From contig SGYQ01000007.1 of assembly GCA_004214155.1 (NCBI GenBank), positions 1-64,000 of the forward strand: a stretch of 64,000 nucleotides of DNA. The letters are read 5' to 3'. How positions within the stretch are numbered: the stretch's first letter is position 1; every line of letters begins with the position of its first letter. Shown piece after piece: positions 16,313-25,870 of this stretch. Both the position numbers and the translations under genes were made by a program. The notes beneath the pieces are model-generated. The model was not told the DNA's origin. It made no database searches and saw only the letters and a program-made list of their open reading frames with translations. Source of the DNA: Burkholderiaceae bacterium (GTDB taxonomy: Bacteria > Pseudomonadota > Gammaproteobacteria > Burkholderiales > Burkholderiaceae_A).

Positions 16313-17614
16313 CTAATTTTTACTCACCTTTCTTTTCACAACCCTGCCTTTGTCTTCATATATGAGAATAGGTTCAGATTCTTCCAAAATAACGTTTTCC
16401 TCAACAACTACCTTAGCTAAATTAGGTAAGTCCGGAATTTCATACATTGTTTTCATCAAACTTGCCTCTAGAATAGACCGTAATCCTCTAGCCCCTGTTC
16501 TTCTTTTGACCGCCTTTGCCGCAATTGCTTTCAAAGCTGAGGGTCTAATTTCAAGAGTTACCCCATCTAATTGAAACAACGTCTGATACTGTTTCACCAG
16601 CGCATTTTTGGGTTCTGTTAAAATTTCGATCAAGGCAGTTTCATCTAATTCATCTAAAGTCGCAACAACAGGCAATCTGCCAACAAGCTCGGGTATTATG
16701 CCGAATTTCGTTAAATCAATTGGTTCAACCTCCCTAAAAAGAATTCCCAATCCCTTTTGATTCTTTGACCTAACGTCCGCATCGAATCCAATTGATGTTT
16801 TCTCCGTTCTACCTCTAATTACCTTTTCTAACCCATCAAAGGCACCCCCACAAATGAATAAAATATCAGTTGTATCCATTTGCACGAAATCTTGATTTGG
16901 ATGTTTTCTACCTCCTTGTGGGGGCACCGAAGCCACTGTACCCTCAATTAACTTTAGTAAGGCCTGCTGAACGCCCTCACCCGACACATCTCTGGTAATG
17001 GAGGGATTATCAGACTTTCTAGAAATTTTATCAATCTCGTCTATATAAACAATCCCATGACGCGCCGCCTCCGTATCATAATTGCATTTTTGCAACAATT
17101 TTTGGACTATGTTTTCAACATCTTCTCCTACATATCCTGCCTCTGTCAGTGTCGTTGCATCGGCTATAACGAATGGAACGTTAAGAAATCGTGCGAGGGT
17201 TTGAGCTAGAAATGTTTTTCCCGAACCGGTTGGCCCGATCAAAAGAATATTACTTTTGGAAAGTTCAACGTTGTCGCTTCCTTTACTGATACTATGCTGC
17301 TTTTTTTTTGACCCAATTCTTTTATAATGATTATAGACAGCAACCGCCAAACTAATTTTAGCCTTTGTCTGACCAATGACGTACTGGTCTAAGAAACCAG
17401 TTATTTCTCTGGGAGTTGGGAGAAAATCCTTCCTCTCTTTTTTTGACCCTTTTTCTCCAAGAACTTCATCACGCACAATTTCATTGCAAAGATCGATACA
17501 TTCATCACATATAAACACTGAAGGACCAGCAATTAATTTTTTAACTTCGTGCTGGCTTTTCCCACAAAAGGAACAGTATAGTAATTTATCAGAGGCGTTA
17601 TCTTTGTTTGTCAT
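16313..17614 (-). CDS. clpX: ClpXP protease ATPase subunit ClpX
   Basis: ClpX unfolds substrates and feeds them to ClpP. The 433-residue product has the N-terminal C4 zinc-binding domain ([16 protein letters not shown] at residues 14-42), Walker A GPTGSGKT, Walker [11 protein letters not shown], the [19 protein letters not shown] segment and the IGF-type loop (TSIGFDAD) that docks on ClpP. Length is close to E. coli ClpX (424). It begins 21 bases after clpP. Confidence 0.97.
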   Translation of the reverse strand: MTNKDNASDKLLYCSFCGKSQHEVKKLIAGPSVFICDECIDLCNEIVRDEVLGEKGSKKERKDFLPTPREITGFLDQYVIGQTKAKISLAVAVYNHYKRIGSKKKQHSISKGSDNVELSKSNILLIGPTGSGKTFLAQTLARFLNVPFVIADATTLTEAGYVGEDVENIVQKLLQKCNYDTEAARHGIVYIDEIDKISRKSDNPSITRDVSGEGVQQALLKLIEGTVASVPPQGGRKHPNQDFVQMDTTDILFICGGAFDGLEKVIRGRTEKTSIGFDADVRSKNQKGLGILFREVEPIDLTKFGIIPELVGRLPVVATLDELDETALIEILTEPKNALVKQYQTLFQLDGVTLEIRPSALKAIAAKAVKRRTGARGLRSILEASLMKTMYEIPDLPNLAKVVVEENVILEESEPILIYEDKGRVVKRKVSKN

Positions 17615-17635
17615 AAAATGGGTAAAAACCTTACG

Positions 17636-18253
17636 CTACTCTCTTTTTTCAATCACGTTATCAACTATCCCATATTTTAGAGCATCCTGCGCTGACATAA
17701 AATTATCTCTATCGGTATCTTTAGCAATAGTTTTAAGGGACTGTCCTGTTTGTTGGGATAAAATCTTATTTAATTGATTCTTCAACGCCAAAATTTCTTT
17801 TGCGTGTATCTCGATATCTGTTGCTTGCCCGGAGACACCTCCTAATGGCTGGTGAATCATCACCCTACTGTTCGGCAAACAAAGCCTCTTCCCTTTTGTC
17901 CCAGCAGCAAGCAAAAAAGCTCCCATACTTGCAGCCATGCCTATGCATAATGTGCTGACATCCGGCTTAATGAAATTTATCGTGTCAAATATCGCCAGGC
18001 CCGAGGAAACAGCTCCTCCGGGAGAATTAATATATAGGGAGATATCTTTATCCGGATTCTCCGACTCTAGAAACAACATTTGAGCAATGACCAAATTCGC
18101 AACATGGTCGTTTAGTGGGCCTATTAGAAAGACGACTCTTTCCTTTAACAGACGAGAATAAATATCATAAGCCCGCTCTCCCCTGCCAGACTGCTCAACT
18201 ACCATTGGGACAAGCCCTAAATTTTCCACTTGTTTATAATTATTATTATTCAT
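17636..18253 (-). CDS. clpP: ClpXP protease proteolytic subunit ClpP
   Basis: The 205-residue serine protease has catalytic S109 in GMAASMGAF and H134 in VMIHQPLGG, with the expected aspartate in the C-terminal TDRDNFMSA stretch. [19 protein letters not shown] is the classic N-terminal block, where E. coli ClpP is processed. It starts 2 bases after tig and is followed by clpX, a conserved protein-quality operon. Confidence 0.97.
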   Translation of the reverse strand: MNNNNYKQVENLGLVPMVVEQSGRGERAYDIYSRLLKERVVFLIGPLNDHVANLVIAQMLFLESENPDKDISLYINSPGGAVSSGLAIFDTINFIKPDVSTLCIGMAASMGAFLLAAGTKGKRLCLPNSRVMIHQPLGGVSGQATDIEIHAKEILALKNQLNKILSQQTGQSLKTIAKDTDRDNFMSAQDALKYGIVDNVIEKRE

Positions 18254-18255
18254 CC

Positions 18256-19602
18256 TTACTCGCTAACCTCCGTGCCTTTTGCAGCATCACTTAATAATTC
18301 GATCGCATCAATTTCTTCAGTTTCAATTACAGCAGAATCCATAATCCACGACGCCACGTTGCGTTCCAAAGCTATCGCTTCTGCCTGAGCTCTTCTTTTA
18401 GGATCCTGCAAAAACCACTTTTTAAAGGCTTCTGGGTCCTCGTAAACACCGCTCATCTCCTTAACAACCAAAGAAATCTGCTCTTCGTTCGGGTTTAATT
18501 CATTTGCCTCAACTACTTTATTCACAAGCAGCCCCAATTTGACTCTGCGTCTTGCCCGTTCCAGAAAAATTTCTGGGGGTAAATTTGTTTGTTCAGCAAA
18601 CATTCCCTGCTGCTTCATAGTAGCCTTGGTTCTTTCTGCCAACCTATCGCTCTCCAGCTTAACCATTACCTCTGGAATTTCGAACTCGCTTGCCTGCAAC
18701 AGTGCTTCTAAAGCAGAGTTGTTTGTCTTTGAAGAGCAACGGGACTCAACCTCCCTCTTCAAATTTTTCTCAACCTCTTTTTCCAGTTTTTCGATACTTC
18801 CATCATCTATACCAAACTGTTTAGCAAAATTCTCATCTATTTTGGGTAATCTCCCCTCTTCTACACTCCTTACTTTAATATCAAATTCAACAGCCTTACC
18901 GGAAAGCTCTTTTGCAGGATAGTCCGTTGGAAAAGTGATTGTATCTAGCTTTTGTTCACCCTTCTTCATACCAACAATCAACTTGTCAAATTCGGGAATC
19001 ATCTGACCGGATCCCAACACATAGCTTACATCCTGAGCCTGACCCCCTTTAAAGGGTTTACCATCTAATTTGCCCAAAAAGTCTATCGAGACCCTATCCT
19101 GTATCGATGCTCCTTTCTTTGATTCAGAATAAACTATCTTTTGCTTCTGCAATGTTTCTATCGTTCTTTCGACATCTTTTTCCGTGACTTTAGAAACTGC
19201 TTTTTTTACAACAAGCTCATTAAGATTTGGAAGACTAATTTCCGGAAATAACTCTATTTCTGCTCGAAAAACCAACTTATCAGATTTCTTGTCAGGGTTT
19301 TTATTGTCAACAAGAGGTTGAATATTCGGGGGACCAGCCGGTTGAAAATTTTGCTTTTCAACCGCCTCAAGATATTTTTTATTTATCACCTCATTTATAG
19401 CATCAGATTGAACCTCAAGTTCATGTGTCTGTTTGACAATGTCAATCGGCACTTTTCCTGGTCTAAATCCAGGCGCTTTCATGGTTTTTGCAATTTTTCT
19501 AATCTTACTTTCTACGATTGGCTGAGTATCTGAGGGTAGCACTTCTATGTCAAAATACTTTATCAATTCGCTAGATTCTTTTTTCTTAATATCACTCAAC
19601 AA
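18256..19602 (-). CDS. tig: Trigger factor
   Basis: Trigger factor is the ribosome-bound chaperone and prolyl isomerase. The 448-residue product has the ribosome-docking loop GFRPGKVP (about residues 40-47), an FKBP-like domain ([20 protein letters not shown] through [11 protein letters not shown]) and the long helical C-terminal domain. No ATG fits the family N-terminus, so translation most likely starts at TTG 19602 (or the adjacent TTG), which has AGGA about 7 bases upstream. Length matches the usual 430-450. It is the first gene of tig-clpP-clpX-lon. Confidence 0.95.
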   Translation of the reverse strand: MLSDIKKKESSELIKYFDIEVLPSDTQPIVESKIRKIAKTMKAPGFRPGKVPIDIVKQTHELEVQSDAINEVINKKYLEAVEKQNFQPAGPPNIQPLVDNKNPDKKSDKLVFRAEIELFPEISLPNLNELVVKKAVSKVTEKDVERTIETLQKQKIVYSESKKGASIQDRVSIDFLGKLDGKPFKGGQAQDVSYVLGSGQMIPEFDKLIVGMKKGEQKLDTITFPTDYPAKELSGKAVEFDIKVRSVEEGRLPKIDENFAKQFGIDDGSIEKLEKEVEKNLKREVESRCSSKTNNSALEALLQASEFEIPEVMVKLESDRLAERTKATMKQQGMFAEQTNLPPEIFLERARRRVKLGLLVNKVVEANELNPNEEQISLVVKEMSGVYEDPEAFKKWFLQDPKRRAQAEAIALERNVASWIMDSAVIETEEIDAIELLSDAAKGTEVSE

Positions 19603-19798
19603 AATATTCCTAAAAGCACTATCAATTTACCGTTTAAGCTAAATATCAACAAAGGTTCGTATATCAAACCTTCGACAGTTCATAGTATAGCATCCAACAG
19701 TACGCAACCTTAGAAGAAAAACAAAGATTTTACCTACTGTTTAAAACTGAATTTCTAACTTTTCCTGCTCGCCAAAAGTTATGTTTAAATTTTAAAAA

Positions 19799-19880
19799 TG
19801 CGAAGGGGGGGACTCGAACCCCCACACCTTGCGGCGCCAGGACCTAAACCTGGTGCGTCTACCAATTTCGCCACCTTCGC
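19799..19880 (-). tRNA. tRNA-Leu (anticodon TAG)
   Basis: GCGAAGG pairs with CCTTCGC; the anticodon loop is TTTAGGT with TAG; a long variable arm (GGCGCCGCAAGGTGT) and T arm GGGTTCGAGTCCC are present. The CCA end is not encoded, unlike the other tRNAs here. It lies between tig and the divergent hpn operon. Confidence 0.95.
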
Positions 19881-19950
19881 TGGATGCGTGTAATTATAAT
19901 ATGTTTGAATCATGCGATAATAAGATATTACTACGTTTATCCGTCTGCAA

Positions 19951-20847
19951 ATGCAACCTAGCTATCTAAATTCCGTTAATCACTACGAAAACTTTCCCGT
20001 AGCCTCAATTCTAATGCCCAAAAAAATCCGTAACGCAGTAAAACCATTTTATGCTTTCGCTAGGACTGCGGATGACATAGCTGACTGCAGTGACCTGAAT
20101 ACGGAAACAAAAATCCGCCTACTAAACATGTTTCGAAATGAAATCACTATGAGTAAAAACTGTGGCGAGGCCAGAAATTCTGTAGAAACACATATAAAAG
20201 AAATTTCAAAAAAATTAGTTGCTGTTCTTGAAGAGTATGATATCGACCCCTATTCCGTGTGTGACTTACTCAAGGCATTTGAAATAGACTCGACGTTCAG
20301 CTCATTTTCCACATGGTCTGAACTGATAAATTATTGTAGCTATTCAGCAAACCCAGTCGGTCGATTTTTGTTAGCAACTGTGGGGCTAAACACAAAAATA
20401 CATGATAAAGATAAAGCTGAATTTACAGAGCTATCCGATAAAATATGTACCGGTTTGCAACTAATAAATTTTGCTCAAGATATAAAAGAAGATGCTGAAA
20501 ACAACAGGTGTTACGTCCCTAAGTCTGAGTGGCCAAAATCGTTAGAGGAAAACAATTTGATCTCTGTTTCAAGACTCACCGGTGAAAATAAAAATAAACT
20601 TGTTATGAAATTAGTAGTGAAAGGAGAACAAAACCTTTTGACAGGGTCTCTCCTGCCCAGGAAAATTAGAAAATCTAAGGTCAGGTATGCCACTAGATTT
20701 TCTATGGAAATTGCATTAATCATTGAATGCGGAAAAAACATTGTCCAACAAATTAAAAAAGATCCGTCCATAGTCTGGACCCAACCCCCTAAATTAGAAA
20801 CAAAAAAAATTCCTATTTTTTTATATAATTCTATTTTGAATATTTGA
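19951..20847 (+). CDS. hpnC: Hydroxysqualene synthase HpnC
   Basis: This 298-residue member of the squalene/phytoene synthase fold has the first Asp-rich motif in AFARTADDIADCSD and the second in NFAQDIKEDAENNRCYVP. In the three-enzyme bacterial route HpnD makes presqualene diphosphate, HpnC converts it to hydroxysqualene and HpnE reduces that to squalene. Order and spacing (7 bases to hpnD) are those of hpnCDE operons. A squalene-hopene cyclase is not in the window, so the end product (hopanoids or other) is not shown. Confidence 0.92.
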   Translation: MQPSYLNSVNHYENFPVASILMPKKIRNAVKPFYAFARTADDIADCSDLNTETKIRLLNMFRNEITMSKNCGEARNSVETHIKEISKKLVAVLEEYDIDPYSVCDLLKAFEIDSTFSSFSTWSELINYCSYSANPVGRFLLATVGLNTKIHDKDKAEFTELSDKICTGLQLINFAQDIKEDAENNRCYVPKSEWPKSLEENNLISVSRLTGENKNKLVMKLVVKGEQNLLTGSLLPRKIRKSKVRYATRFSMEIALIIECGKNIVQQIKKDPSIVWTQPPKLETKKIPIFLYNSILNI

Positions 20848-20854
20848 GAGAACG

Positions 20855-21703
20855 ATGTCTCCCACTGAGTTTTGCAGAAATAAAGTCGTAAGAAGCAATT
20901 CAAACTTTACAGTAGCTTTTGCTCTTTTAAATAATGAAAAAAGAGAGGCTATGGAAGCACTGTACTCATATTGCAGAGAAATAGACGATATTGGGGATTC
21001 CGGATTAGAAACAGATATTGCAAGAAGAAAACTTGATTGGTGGGAAGAAGAGATTTGCAATGCATTAGATGCTCCAACACACCCGATAACTATTGCATTG
21101 CGAAAACCTATTGAAAGTTGCTCACTCCCCATAACTGATTTGCTCAAAATTATAGGCGGTGTCAGACAAGATTTGAATCACAAGCCATTCGCCAGCTTTA
21201 TTGAATTAGAAAGCTATAGCGATCATGTTGCTGGTGCTGTTGGACGTTTATCCGCTAGAATTTTCGGAGATGTTCGAAACGCAGAAGTTTTAACTTATGC
21301 TTCTGAGCTTGGTATAGCATGTCAGTTTACTAATATATTACGAGACATTGCTGAAGACAGAGAAAATCGCAGAGTATATATTCCACTAGAGTTATCACAA
21401 AAGTATGATTTGAGTTTATTACACAGTGAAGCGAATGATACAGAAACAGTTAGATCAATGTGCCAGGAATTTTACGCTATCACAGCTAAAAGATATAGAA
21501 GTGCATTTTCATCACTACCAAACGAAAATTATAAAGAACAACGACCCGGAATAATCATGGGTATGATTTATTTGAACCTATTAAAAAAAATAAAAAAAAC
21601 TAAATTTAATGTTTTCGATAAAAGAATCTCATTAAATACCATTGAAAAATTAAATGCGGTCTTAAAAGGTTTGTGGGGCAAAATTTCAGATATGAAGATA
21701 TGA
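20855..21703 (+). CDS. hpnD: Presqualene diphosphate synthase HpnD
   Basis: The 282-residue protein condenses two farnesyl diphosphates to presqualene diphosphate. It carries YSYCREIDDIGDSG (first Asp-rich motif) and FTNILRDIAEDRENRRVYIP (second), both closer to the HpnD/phytoene synthase consensus than HpnC is. Its TGA overlaps the hpnE ATG in an ATGA junction, which indicates coupled translation. Confidence 0.93.
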   Translation: MSPTEFCRNKVVRSNSNFTVAFALLNNEKREAMEALYSYCREIDDIGDSGLETDIARRKLDWWEEEICNALDAPTHPITIALRKPIESCSLPITDLLKIIGGVRQDLNHKPFASFIELESYSDHVAGAVGRLSARIFGDVRNAEVLTYASELGIACQFTNILRDIAEDRENRRVYIPLELSQKYDLSLLHSEANDTETVRSMCQEFYAITAKRYRSAFSSLPNENYKEQRPGIIMGMIYLNLLKKIKKTKFNVFDKRISLNTIEKLNAVLKGLWGKISDMKI

Positions 21704-23064
21704 AAGTAGCTATTATCGGAGCAGGGATATCAGGACTTTCCATTGCAAAAAAACTTTCGGAAAAAAACAATGGCTTCGTGATAGATATTTATGAGGCAGC
21801 TCCTAGATCAGGTGGACGAATCTCATCCTTTGATTGGCGACTCAAAAATGAAACTATCTTTTCCTGCGACAACGGTCAACATTTTACAATCGGGGCATAC
21901 ACAAACTTTATTGAACTGCTCGATAAGTGCGATGCTTTAAAATATTGGAGTAGACACACCTTCGAGTGGAATATGCTAAAACTTCAGGGGGACGAATTGC
22001 AAGAGCTTCTTCGATTTAGATTAGAAAAACTTATGCTTTTTAAAAAACCACTTGTGCCATACATTAAATTTGTCAAAACGCCAACGAATCTTTTCTTCCT
22101 AAAGTTCTATTTTTCACTTTTTCTTCTAAAGAGGAAATTTTTTAATGAGCGCTCACTCAATTACCTTTACAAAACATTTTTTTTTAGTAATGCAACCATC
22201 AATCTTTTCTGGAAATCATTTGTTGAAAACTCCATGAATACAGAATTTGATAATTCGGATCTCAGTACTCTTTCGTTTTTGGTAAATGAGTGCATAAAAG
22301 ATATACCAAATAGTCTTGAAATATTGATGCCTGAAACTGATTATTACTCATGTGCAATAAAACCAATAGAAAAGCACCTTCAGAAAAATGGAGTTAACTT
22401 TCACTTCAATTCGTTAGTCCAAAGAATCCAACCAGGCAAAAAAATTGAATGTAGAGGGATGCTTTCACAATCTTATGACACTATTTTTCTAGCTGTGCCA
22501 GGTCATATCGCAGCAAAAATATGGAAGAAGAGCGGGTATCCTAATACAAAAGAATCGATCTTATGGGAAAACCAAAAATATCGTCATATTTTAAATATGT
22601 GGGTTGTTATCCCATCATTACAGGCTGAGAATATTTATCACAAAAAAGAAGAAAGTTTCTTTTGGAATCCCATCGAATTTAAGGGTTCGTCTTATGTCGT
22701 TGTAACTCAAAAAAAAACCAGGGAATTTACCATAGTATCTATCATCAGAAGCGCCTGTAACAATGTAAACTCAAGAAAAGAAGAAGAAAAGTTATATGAA
22801 TTTGCACAAAAATTTTTATACAAACAATATTCAGTTAATCTGAAGCATCTCGATTATAAACTTATTAGGGCCAAACGGGCCACGATTGCATGTACACATG
22901 ACCAGTGTAAACGCGCAGCTATTTGGTCAGGCACAAGAACGGGCATAAAGGATATTTACAAATGTTCTGACGAAGCAAGTTTTAATTATCCATCAACAAT
23001 AGAAGGGGCAGTTAGGGCTGGCTATTCTGCTGCAGAAAACATAGAAAATTCGATTAGTAGCTAA
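21700..23064 (+). CDS. hpnE: Hydroxysqualene dehydroxylase HpnE
   Basis: This FAD-dependent amine-oxidase-fold enzyme reduces hydroxysqualene to squalene. From ATG 21700 the protein has 454 residues, beginning MKVAIIGAGISGLSIAKKL (dinucleotide-binding motif), then GGRISSFDW, and ends with the FAD-contacting region PSTIEGAVRAGYSAAENI. The track start at 21673 adds nine residues in front of the Rossmann motif and is unlikely. It is the last gene of hpnCDE and converges on alr with 7 bases between the stop codons. Confidence 0.9.
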   Translation: MKVAIIGAGISGLSIAKKLSEKNNGFVIDIYEAAPRSGGRISSFDWRLKNETIFSCDNGQHFTIGAYTNFIELLDKCDALKYWSRHTFEWNMLKLQGDELQELLRFRLEKLMLFKKPLVPYIKFVKTPTNLFFLKFYFSLFLLKRKFFNERSLNYLYKTFFFSNATINLFWKSFVENSMNTEFDNSDLSTLSFLVNECIKDIPNSLEILMPETDYYSCAIKPIEKHLQKNGVNFHFNSLVQRIQPGKKIECRGMLSQSYDTIFLAVPGHIAAKIWKKSGYPNTKESILWENQKYRHILNMWVVIPSLQAENIYHKKEESFFWNPIEFKGSSYVVVTQKKTREFTIVSIIRSACNNVNSRKEEEKLYEFAQKFLYKQYSVNLKHLDYKLIRAKRATIACTHDQCKRAAIWSGTRTGIKDIYKCSDEASFNYPSTIEGAVRAGYSAAENIENSISS

Positions 23065-23071
23065 GACGGCT

Positions 23072-24181
23072 TCACATTATTTCGCGCGTCACTCTACTGG
23101 TGATTCCAGTAAATAACTCATAGCAAAGCCTCCCGCTAAACCGGGCTACTTCTGTAATTGGCATTTGTTTTCCCCAAAATTCAACCACGCTTCCTAGACT
23201 TGCCTCTGGACATTTACTCAAGTCAATATGGATTAAATCCATCGAAACTACGCCCACGATAGGGCATCTTTTCCCTTCAACAATACAACATGTACCTTTC
23301 TTTATGCTGCGGGGGTATCCGTCGGCATAACCAATTGCAGCAATGCCAACTATCATGTCGTTTGGAGCCACAAAAGTTTTTCCGTAACCTATGGCCTCGC
23401 CAGCTTTCACGACTTGAGTTGCGATAATCTCTGATTGCAAGGATTGGCATGGTTGTAACGAATTTAAGACGGTCTTAGTGTCGAAATTAGGATTTAGTGA
23501 AGATGGGGCCCCATAGAGAAGTATTCCTGGTCTCACCCAGTCTGAACAGAATTTAGAATTGTTTATAATTGCATCCGAATTACTATAACTAATACTCTCA
23601 CCATCCTTAAAACCGAGAAGGGTAATAGTTTTTTCAAACTCTTCCCCTTGCTCAAGACAAAATTTAGTTGATTCGCCAACAGCGAAATGTGTCATCCAAC
23701 CTAACACCCCCCTGTGTGAACAAGCAGCCCTCAATTGGTTTAGAGTTTCTTTGGTACCAATAGATAAGGATAAACTACTCCCCTTGAATCCCAAACGATT
23801 CATTCCTGTATTAATCTTAACCCAAATTTTTCTGAACTTTCTCTTCGCGCTTAAGCACCACGCAATCTGCTGTGAGTTATGGACAACAATCTCCAAATCT
23901 AAGTTAGAAATACTCTGTAATTCTTGTCTGGCAAAAACACCTTCAAGCAGTAATATTGGTTTTTGCCAGCCTAATTCTCGAGCCTCCCTGGCCTCTCGTA
24001 TTTCGAGGACTGCTAGTCCATCTGCTTCTTTAAGACCTTCAACAATACTCTCCATGCCATGGCCATAAGCACCAGCTTTGACACAAGCCCAAATTTTCGC
24101 GTCTTTAGTTTTCGCTTTTAAAACATTAAGGTTGTGTTTAAAAGAATTTGTGTAAATAATAAGCTTTGCCGGACGACTCAT
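23072..24181 (-). CDS. alr: Alanine racemase
   Basis: Alr makes D-alanine for peptidoglycan. The 369-residue product has the PLP lysine in CVKAGAYGHG (about residue 35), the substrate-binding EIREAREAREL region, GMNRLGF, and the catalytic tyrosine segment GYADGYPR with VSMDLIHIDL. The residue before AYGHG is Gly where Asn or Ala is usual. ATG 24181 is preferred to the GTG one codon upstream. It is divergent from lplT. Confidence 0.95.
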   Translation of the reverse strand: MSRPAKLIIYTNSFKHNLNVLKAKTKDAKIWACVKAGAYGHGMESIVEGLKEADGLAVLEIREAREARELGWQKPILLLEGVFARQELQSISNLDLEIVVHNSQQIAWCLSAKRKFRKIWVKINTGMNRLGFKGSSLSLSIGTKETLNQLRAACSHRGVLGWMTHFAVGESTKFCLEQGEEFEKTITLLGFKDGESISYSNSDAIINNSKFCSDWVRPGILLYGAPSSLNPNFDTKTVLNSLQPCQSLQSEIIATQVVKAGEAIGYGKTFVAPNDMIVGIAAIGYADGYPRSIKKGTCCIVEGKRCPIVGVVSMDLIHIDLSKCPEASLGSVVEFWGKQMPITEVARFSGRLCYELFTGITSRVTREIM

Positions 24182-24222
24182 CACTAAATTGTAATAAGTT
24201 TCGTGATTTAATGTTAGTTAAT

Positions 24223-25497
24223 ATGAAAAAAGGTTTTTACACAATTATATTCGCCCAATTTTTTTCCTCTCTGGCGGATAATGCCCTTCTCATAGTCGCT
24301 ATATCAATTCTTGTCGATATGCTAGCACCCAGTTGGATGACACCCTTGCTAAAACTATTTTTTACAATTTCCTATGTTTTTTTGGCTCCATTTGTAGGTC
24401 CATTTGCAGACTCTATCGAAAAAGGAAAAGTTATGTTTCTTACGAATAGTATAAAAATACTAGGGTGTATTCTGTTTTTTTTTCATATCCATCCGCTTGT
24501 TGCTTACACCGTAGTTGGATTCGGCGCTGCCTCTTATGCACCAGCAAAGTATGGTATTTTGACTGAGCTACTTCCCCCGGACAAATTAGTCTTTGCGAAT
24601 GGTTGGCTAGAATCTACAACGGTAGTCTCGATTTTGCTCGGTACATTGCTTGGAGGATTCCTCATATCAAATATCTTCTCAACTTTTTTCTTATCTCTGC
24701 CCATCGCAACGATGTTGAACATCACATATACCTATGAAGCTGGGTTAATCGTTATTGTAATAATTTACATACTTGCCACTGTGTTTAACCTGTTTATCCC
24801 GAAAACGTATGCTGAGTACACAATCCTGTCAAAGAATCCAGTGTTTCTCTTACAACGATTTTTAGCGAGTAATAAGATTTTGTGGAATGACAAAGTAGGT
24901 CAAATTTCTTTAGCTGTGACTACCTTGTTTTGGGGGGCGGGGGCAACATTACAATTTATTGTCCTTTTGTGGGCACAGGTGAACCTAAATATGACTTTGG
25001 ATAAAGCTGCCATGTTACAAGGGATTGTCGCAGTTGGGATCATCCTTGGCTCTGTGATTGCGGGTAAATTGATTAGCCTAAAAAACTCAATAAAAGTACT
25101 CCCTACTGGAGTACTGATGGGCCTGGTTGTGCCTATGATGACCCTGACCTCGTCAATAATCCCTGCTAGCGTACTGCTAATAACCATTGGTGTCTTGGCG
25201 GGGTCATTCGTCGTTCCGATGAATGCTCTGCTACAGCATCGGGGGTATGTTACACTCTCCGCCGGACAGTCTATAGCAGTTCAAAATTTCAATGAAAATC
25301 TTAATGTTCTTTTTATGCTTGGTATCTATTCATTTTTGCTTTATGCAAATTTCGAGGTAAATACAATCGTCGCAATTTTCGGAGCATTTGTTGCGATTAC
25401 AATGTGGGCTGTCACAGTAAAGTGCGCTCGGAATCAAAAGAAAGTAAACTTCGACACCATGATTGGTGATAAACGAGCAGCGACACTGCAAAAATAA
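24223..25497 (+). CDS. lplT: Lysophospholipid transporter LplT
   Basis: This 424-residue major facilitator protein carries lysophospholipids across the inner membrane. It begins MKKGFYTIIFAQFFSSLADNALL, the characteristic LplT N-terminus, and has about twelve membrane segments, with FFHIHPLVAYTVVGFGAASYAPAKYGIL in the first half. The usual acyltransferase partner aas is not in the window. Start ATG 24223 replaces the track start, which overlaps alr. The pairing of alr and lplT is seen in betaproteobacteria. Confidence 0.9.
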   Translation: MKKGFYTIIFAQFFSSLADNALLIVAISILVDMLAPSWMTPLLKLFFTISYVFLAPFVGPFADSIEKGKVMFLTNSIKILGCILFFFHIHPLVAYTVVGFGAASYAPAKYGILTELLPPDKLVFANGWLESTTVVSILLGTLLGGFLISNIFSTFFLSLPIATMLNITYTYEAGLIVIVIIYILATVFNLFIPKTYAEYTILSKNPVFLLQRFLASNKILWNDKVGQISLAVTTLFWGAGATLQFIVLLWAQVNLNMTLDKAAMLQGIVAVGIILGSVIAGKLISLKNSIKVLPTGVLMGLVVPMMTLTSSIIPASVLLITIGVLAGSFVVPMNALLQHRGYVTLSAGQSIAVQNFNENLNVLFMLGIYSFLLYANFEVNTIVAIFGAFVAITMWAVTVKCARNQKKVNFDTMIGDKRAATLQK

Positions 25498-25507
25498 CAT
25501 AGAAGTG

Positions 25508-25870
25508 TTAATCAGACTTTCGTTTAAGAAACATAGACAAATCACTCCAAATTTTTTCCTTCAGGGTAGGCTCCTCTAGGATTTTCCTAAAGTATGGTAA
25601 ACCAATTACGTTTTCTGCAGATGGAACCAATCCCGCAAAATCTACAACAGTATCGTCTGTCTTAGCCCATTTAGGTAATGATTGAACAATGAACGTTTCC
25701 CTTTCACAGTAATTTAAATTTATTGAAAAACAAATGCTCTTCACTAAATACAACTCCTCTTCACTTAGCTCTCCAACTACAACAATAAGTCGTTTTTTGA
25801 AAATAGTTCTTCTCTCCCAGAATGTATCAATCCCTAGAATACGAAGTCCATATAAATTTAGTTCTTTCAT
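25508..25870 (-). CDS. holD: Probable DNA polymerase III psi subunit (HolD-like)
   Basis: The 120-residue protein aligns by eye with E. coli HolD along its length: LRILGIDTFWERR against LQQLGITQWSLRR at the N-terminus, a beta-strand region LIVVVGEL, and YFRKILEEPTLKEKIWSDLSMF against the C-terminal DLRANPTARAALWQQI. Psi links the clamp loader to chi and SSB. The position directly after rimI agrees with E. coli, where holD and rimI adjoin. The family is poorly conserved, so this rests on a visual match plus context. Its ATG shares one base with the stop codon of tsaB-rimI. Confidence 0.62.
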   Translation of the reverse strand: MKELNLYGLRILGIDTFWERRTIFKKRLIVVVGELSEEELYLVKSICFSINLNYCERETFIVQSLPKWAKTDDTVVDFAGLVPSAENVIGLPYFRKILEEPTLKEKIWSDLSMFLKRKSD

